Of a stretch of 28,952 bases of DNA, positions 27,629 to 28,952 are shown in pieces. The stretch covers positions 1-28,952 of IMG/VR virus record IMGVR_UViG_3300021473_000073; one strand, 5' to 3'. Each line of letters opens with the position of its first letter. Within the stretch, counting starts at the first letter, position 1. The notes beneath the pieces were generated by a model. The model saw only the letters and a list, made by a program, of their open reading frames with translations. It did no database searches and was not told the DNA's origin. Made by a program: the position numbers and the translations under genes. Source of the stretch: a virus.

Positions 27629-28952
27629 TGTCAACAAAACTAGTTCGATATACTTCATGCTGTCCACTATGCCCTTCCGGCACTACTGAAGTATTCCTAT
27701 GCATAACTTCTACTCTACTAGCGGAAGGTAGCTGCACTATACCTGCTACTATTATAAGTGTTACTTCGTGCCAAGATAGTTGTAATACTTCTAAACAATA
27801 TCTGTATACTATTCAGTATGACGATACATATCTACTCGACTCGTACACATTAGACACGTCTGATATAACTGGCATTGTGTGTGATGACTACTATGCACAA
27901 TGGGTTAAATGCCAAATACCTTGCTGTATTTCCAGAGAGGGTATTTTCGGAGATGGTTCCGACGGAGATAGAACTGTAACTACAGCAGACCATATTAATG
28001 GCAACTCCTGCGCAATTTTTGCAGAAGGAAGAAACTACCACTATCAAAATCTAACAATCGAGGATGGAGCAGTATTAAGAACAATCGGTCCGATTCTACC
28101 CTATGGGCAAGATGCTAACACAAATTCACTGTCTCCGATGCTTAGTTATTTTCAACTGTTTGTAAATGGAACACTTACAATTAAGGCAGGCGGGCAAATA
28201 ATAGCAAATGGTGGAAATGGGGGTGCCGGAGGCCAAGGCACTAATGGAGGTGGTGGAGCAAGCGGAACTGCGGGTATAGTAACTATACTAGACAGCGGAG
28301 GCCGAGTTAGTTACCTAGTAGATGGCTGTGGTGGCGGAGGTTGCGCTGGATCATTAGGGGGTAGTGGGTTTAACACATATGTAGCAGGAGCACACGGATC
28401 AGACGAGCGTTATCCATTTAGATTAGTTACTGATGCATCTGCAATACCTCCAACTATAGGAGGATTACGTGGTGGAGGGCTAGGAGGTGTAGGTGGTGCC
28501 GGAGGAGAGACAGGTTACTACATAAACTATCAAACAGGTAATCCATTCCCAGCCGCAAATTTGTGGAATACTGCAAACGCAATAGCAGGTAGAGCAGCTT
28601 ACTCTCAGTTTGCTACCTTAAATCACTACAAAGAAGATTTAACCCAAGCTTCTATGGGAACTTTGCTAAGCAAAGCAGCGTTAATAGGAATACAGGCAAG
28701 TGTAGGAGGGGGTACAGGGGGCAGTGGTGGAGGATCTGGTAGTAAGTATAGTGGTATATCATCACCTTATACATCTCTAAAATATCCAGGCGGCGGAGGC
28801 GGAGGTGGCGCTGCTGGGGGATCTATTTATATTGCAGCTCGCAATATAGTTATAGAAAGTGTAGGCTATATTACTGCCAATGGAGGTAATGGGGGAGCTG
28901 GAGGAGATGGCGCAGATATTTTAGACTTGGTAGGCAAAGCTTTAGCTAGCGC
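27628..28952 (+). CDS. Glycine-rich fibre/adhesin-like protein, cut by the right edge
   Basis: ATG 27628 overlaps the previous stop by one base; the frame stays open for 441 codons to the window end. The first ~100 residues match the previous protein. Then a beta part (REGIFGDGSDGDRTVTTADH, NLTIEDGAVLRTIG) leads into a glycine-rich region with NGGNGGAGGQGTNGGGGA, GCGGGGCAGSLGGSG, GGLRGGGLGGVGGAGG and PGGGGGGGAAGGSIYIAARN. The glycine pattern suggests the packed glycine-rich helices of adhesins such as T4-type gp38, or the 'GGxGG-I-A-GGNGG' phage adhesins. It probably binds the host surface. The 3' end and any chaperone gene are outside the window. Confidence 0.68.
   Translation, partial: MSTKLVRYTSCCPLCPSGTTEVFLCITSTLLAEGSCTIPATIISVTSCQDSCNTSKQYLYTIQYDDTYLLDSYTLDTSDITGIVCDDYYAQWVKCQIPCCISREGIFGDGSDGDRTVTTADHINGNSCAIFAEGRNYHYQNLTIEDGAVLRTIGPILPYGQDANTNSLSPMLSYFQLFVNGTLTIKAGGQIIANGGNGGAGGQGTNGGGGASGTAGIVTILDSGGRVSYLVDGCGGGGCAGSLGGSGFNTYVAGAHGSDERYPFRLVTDASAIPPTIGGLRGGGLGGVGGAGGETGYYINYQTGNPFPAANLWNTANAIAGRAAYSQFATLNHYKEDLTQASMGTLLSKAALIGIQASVGGGTGGSGGGSGSKYSGISSPYTSLKYPGGGGGGGAAGGSIYIAARNIVIESVGYITANGGNGGAGGDGADILDLVGKALAS

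Noticed and set aside
27850-28047. Leftward frame opposite the glycine-rich fibre
   Set aside because: It is antisense to an open, in-frame fibre gene and has no start signal.
1-28952. Integrase or attachment site indicating a temperate phage
   Set aside because: No recombinase gene or matching flanking repeats were found; the lifestyle remains undecided.

Overview
The window is part of a tailed double-stranded DNA phage genome (or a prophage-like element). It carries a large terminase, portal, scaffold-like protein, probable major capsid protein, fibre proteins and a phage-type replication and recombination set. No rRNA, tRNA, CRISPR array, transposase or integrase was seen. Strong AAGGAG-type ribosome sites and sigma70-like hexamers suggest a bacterial host that uses Shine-Dalgarno initiation, but the host cannot be named. 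The short virion (tail) morphology is also not decided by what is here. Both ends of the window cut through genes.

Layout. (1) 1-4658, leftward: a single-strand-binding protein (cut by the left edge), a Cas4/AddB-like iron-sulphur nuclease (DUF2800), several very small genes including a Lar-like zinc-ribbon protein and a DUF7448 protein, and an SNF2-type helicase. Most have good ribosome sites and overlap or nearly touch. (2) 4659-4895: a divergent control region with overlapping promoter candidates, a 15-bp palindrome and a hairpin. (3) 4896-7979, rightward: a 1027-residue primase-polymerase/SF3 helicase fusion. (4) 7980-9000: about 430 bp of AT-rich DNA with about a dozen 10-bp iterons, a small gene, then six tandem 11-bp repeats each holding GATC. 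This is the best candidate replication origin region. (5) 8961-11965, leftward: small unknown genes, a RadC-like JAB protein and a DnaN-like sliding clamp. Most of these genes lack good ribosome sites, and most of the gaps hold hairpins and recurring leader sequences. (6) 12037-12547: non-coding, with palindromes. (7) 12548-13495: three small rightward genes. (8) 13473-15356, leftward: large terminase. (9) 15355-28952, rightward: cysteine-rich protein, portal, small protein, scaffold-like protein, a 1268-residue fibre protein, a second appendage-like protein, two small coiled-coil proteins, the probable major capsid protein with a cysteine-rich C-terminal extension, then two related tail/appendage genes, the last open at the right edge.

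How it fits together. The primase-helicase, clamp, single-strand-binding protein, nuclease and SNF2 helicase form a replication/recombination module. No DNA polymerase gene is visible, so it probably lies to the left or the host enzyme is used. The terminase, portal, scaffold and capsid genes form the head module. Unusually, the terminase faces away from the portal block with the two start codons sharing one CATG, and about 5 kb of fibre and accessory genes sits between scaffold and capsid genes.

The least explained signals are the RNA-like repeats of the leftward 9-12 kb cluster: GNRA-loop hairpins, a two-hairpin element repeated near 12.85 kb in the opposite direction, and a shared leader upstream of four genes. 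The others are the iterons, the GATC repeats and a clustered 8-mer, CAGAATGT, that occurs seven times between 4.67 and 9.24 kb and nowhere else that I found in the window.
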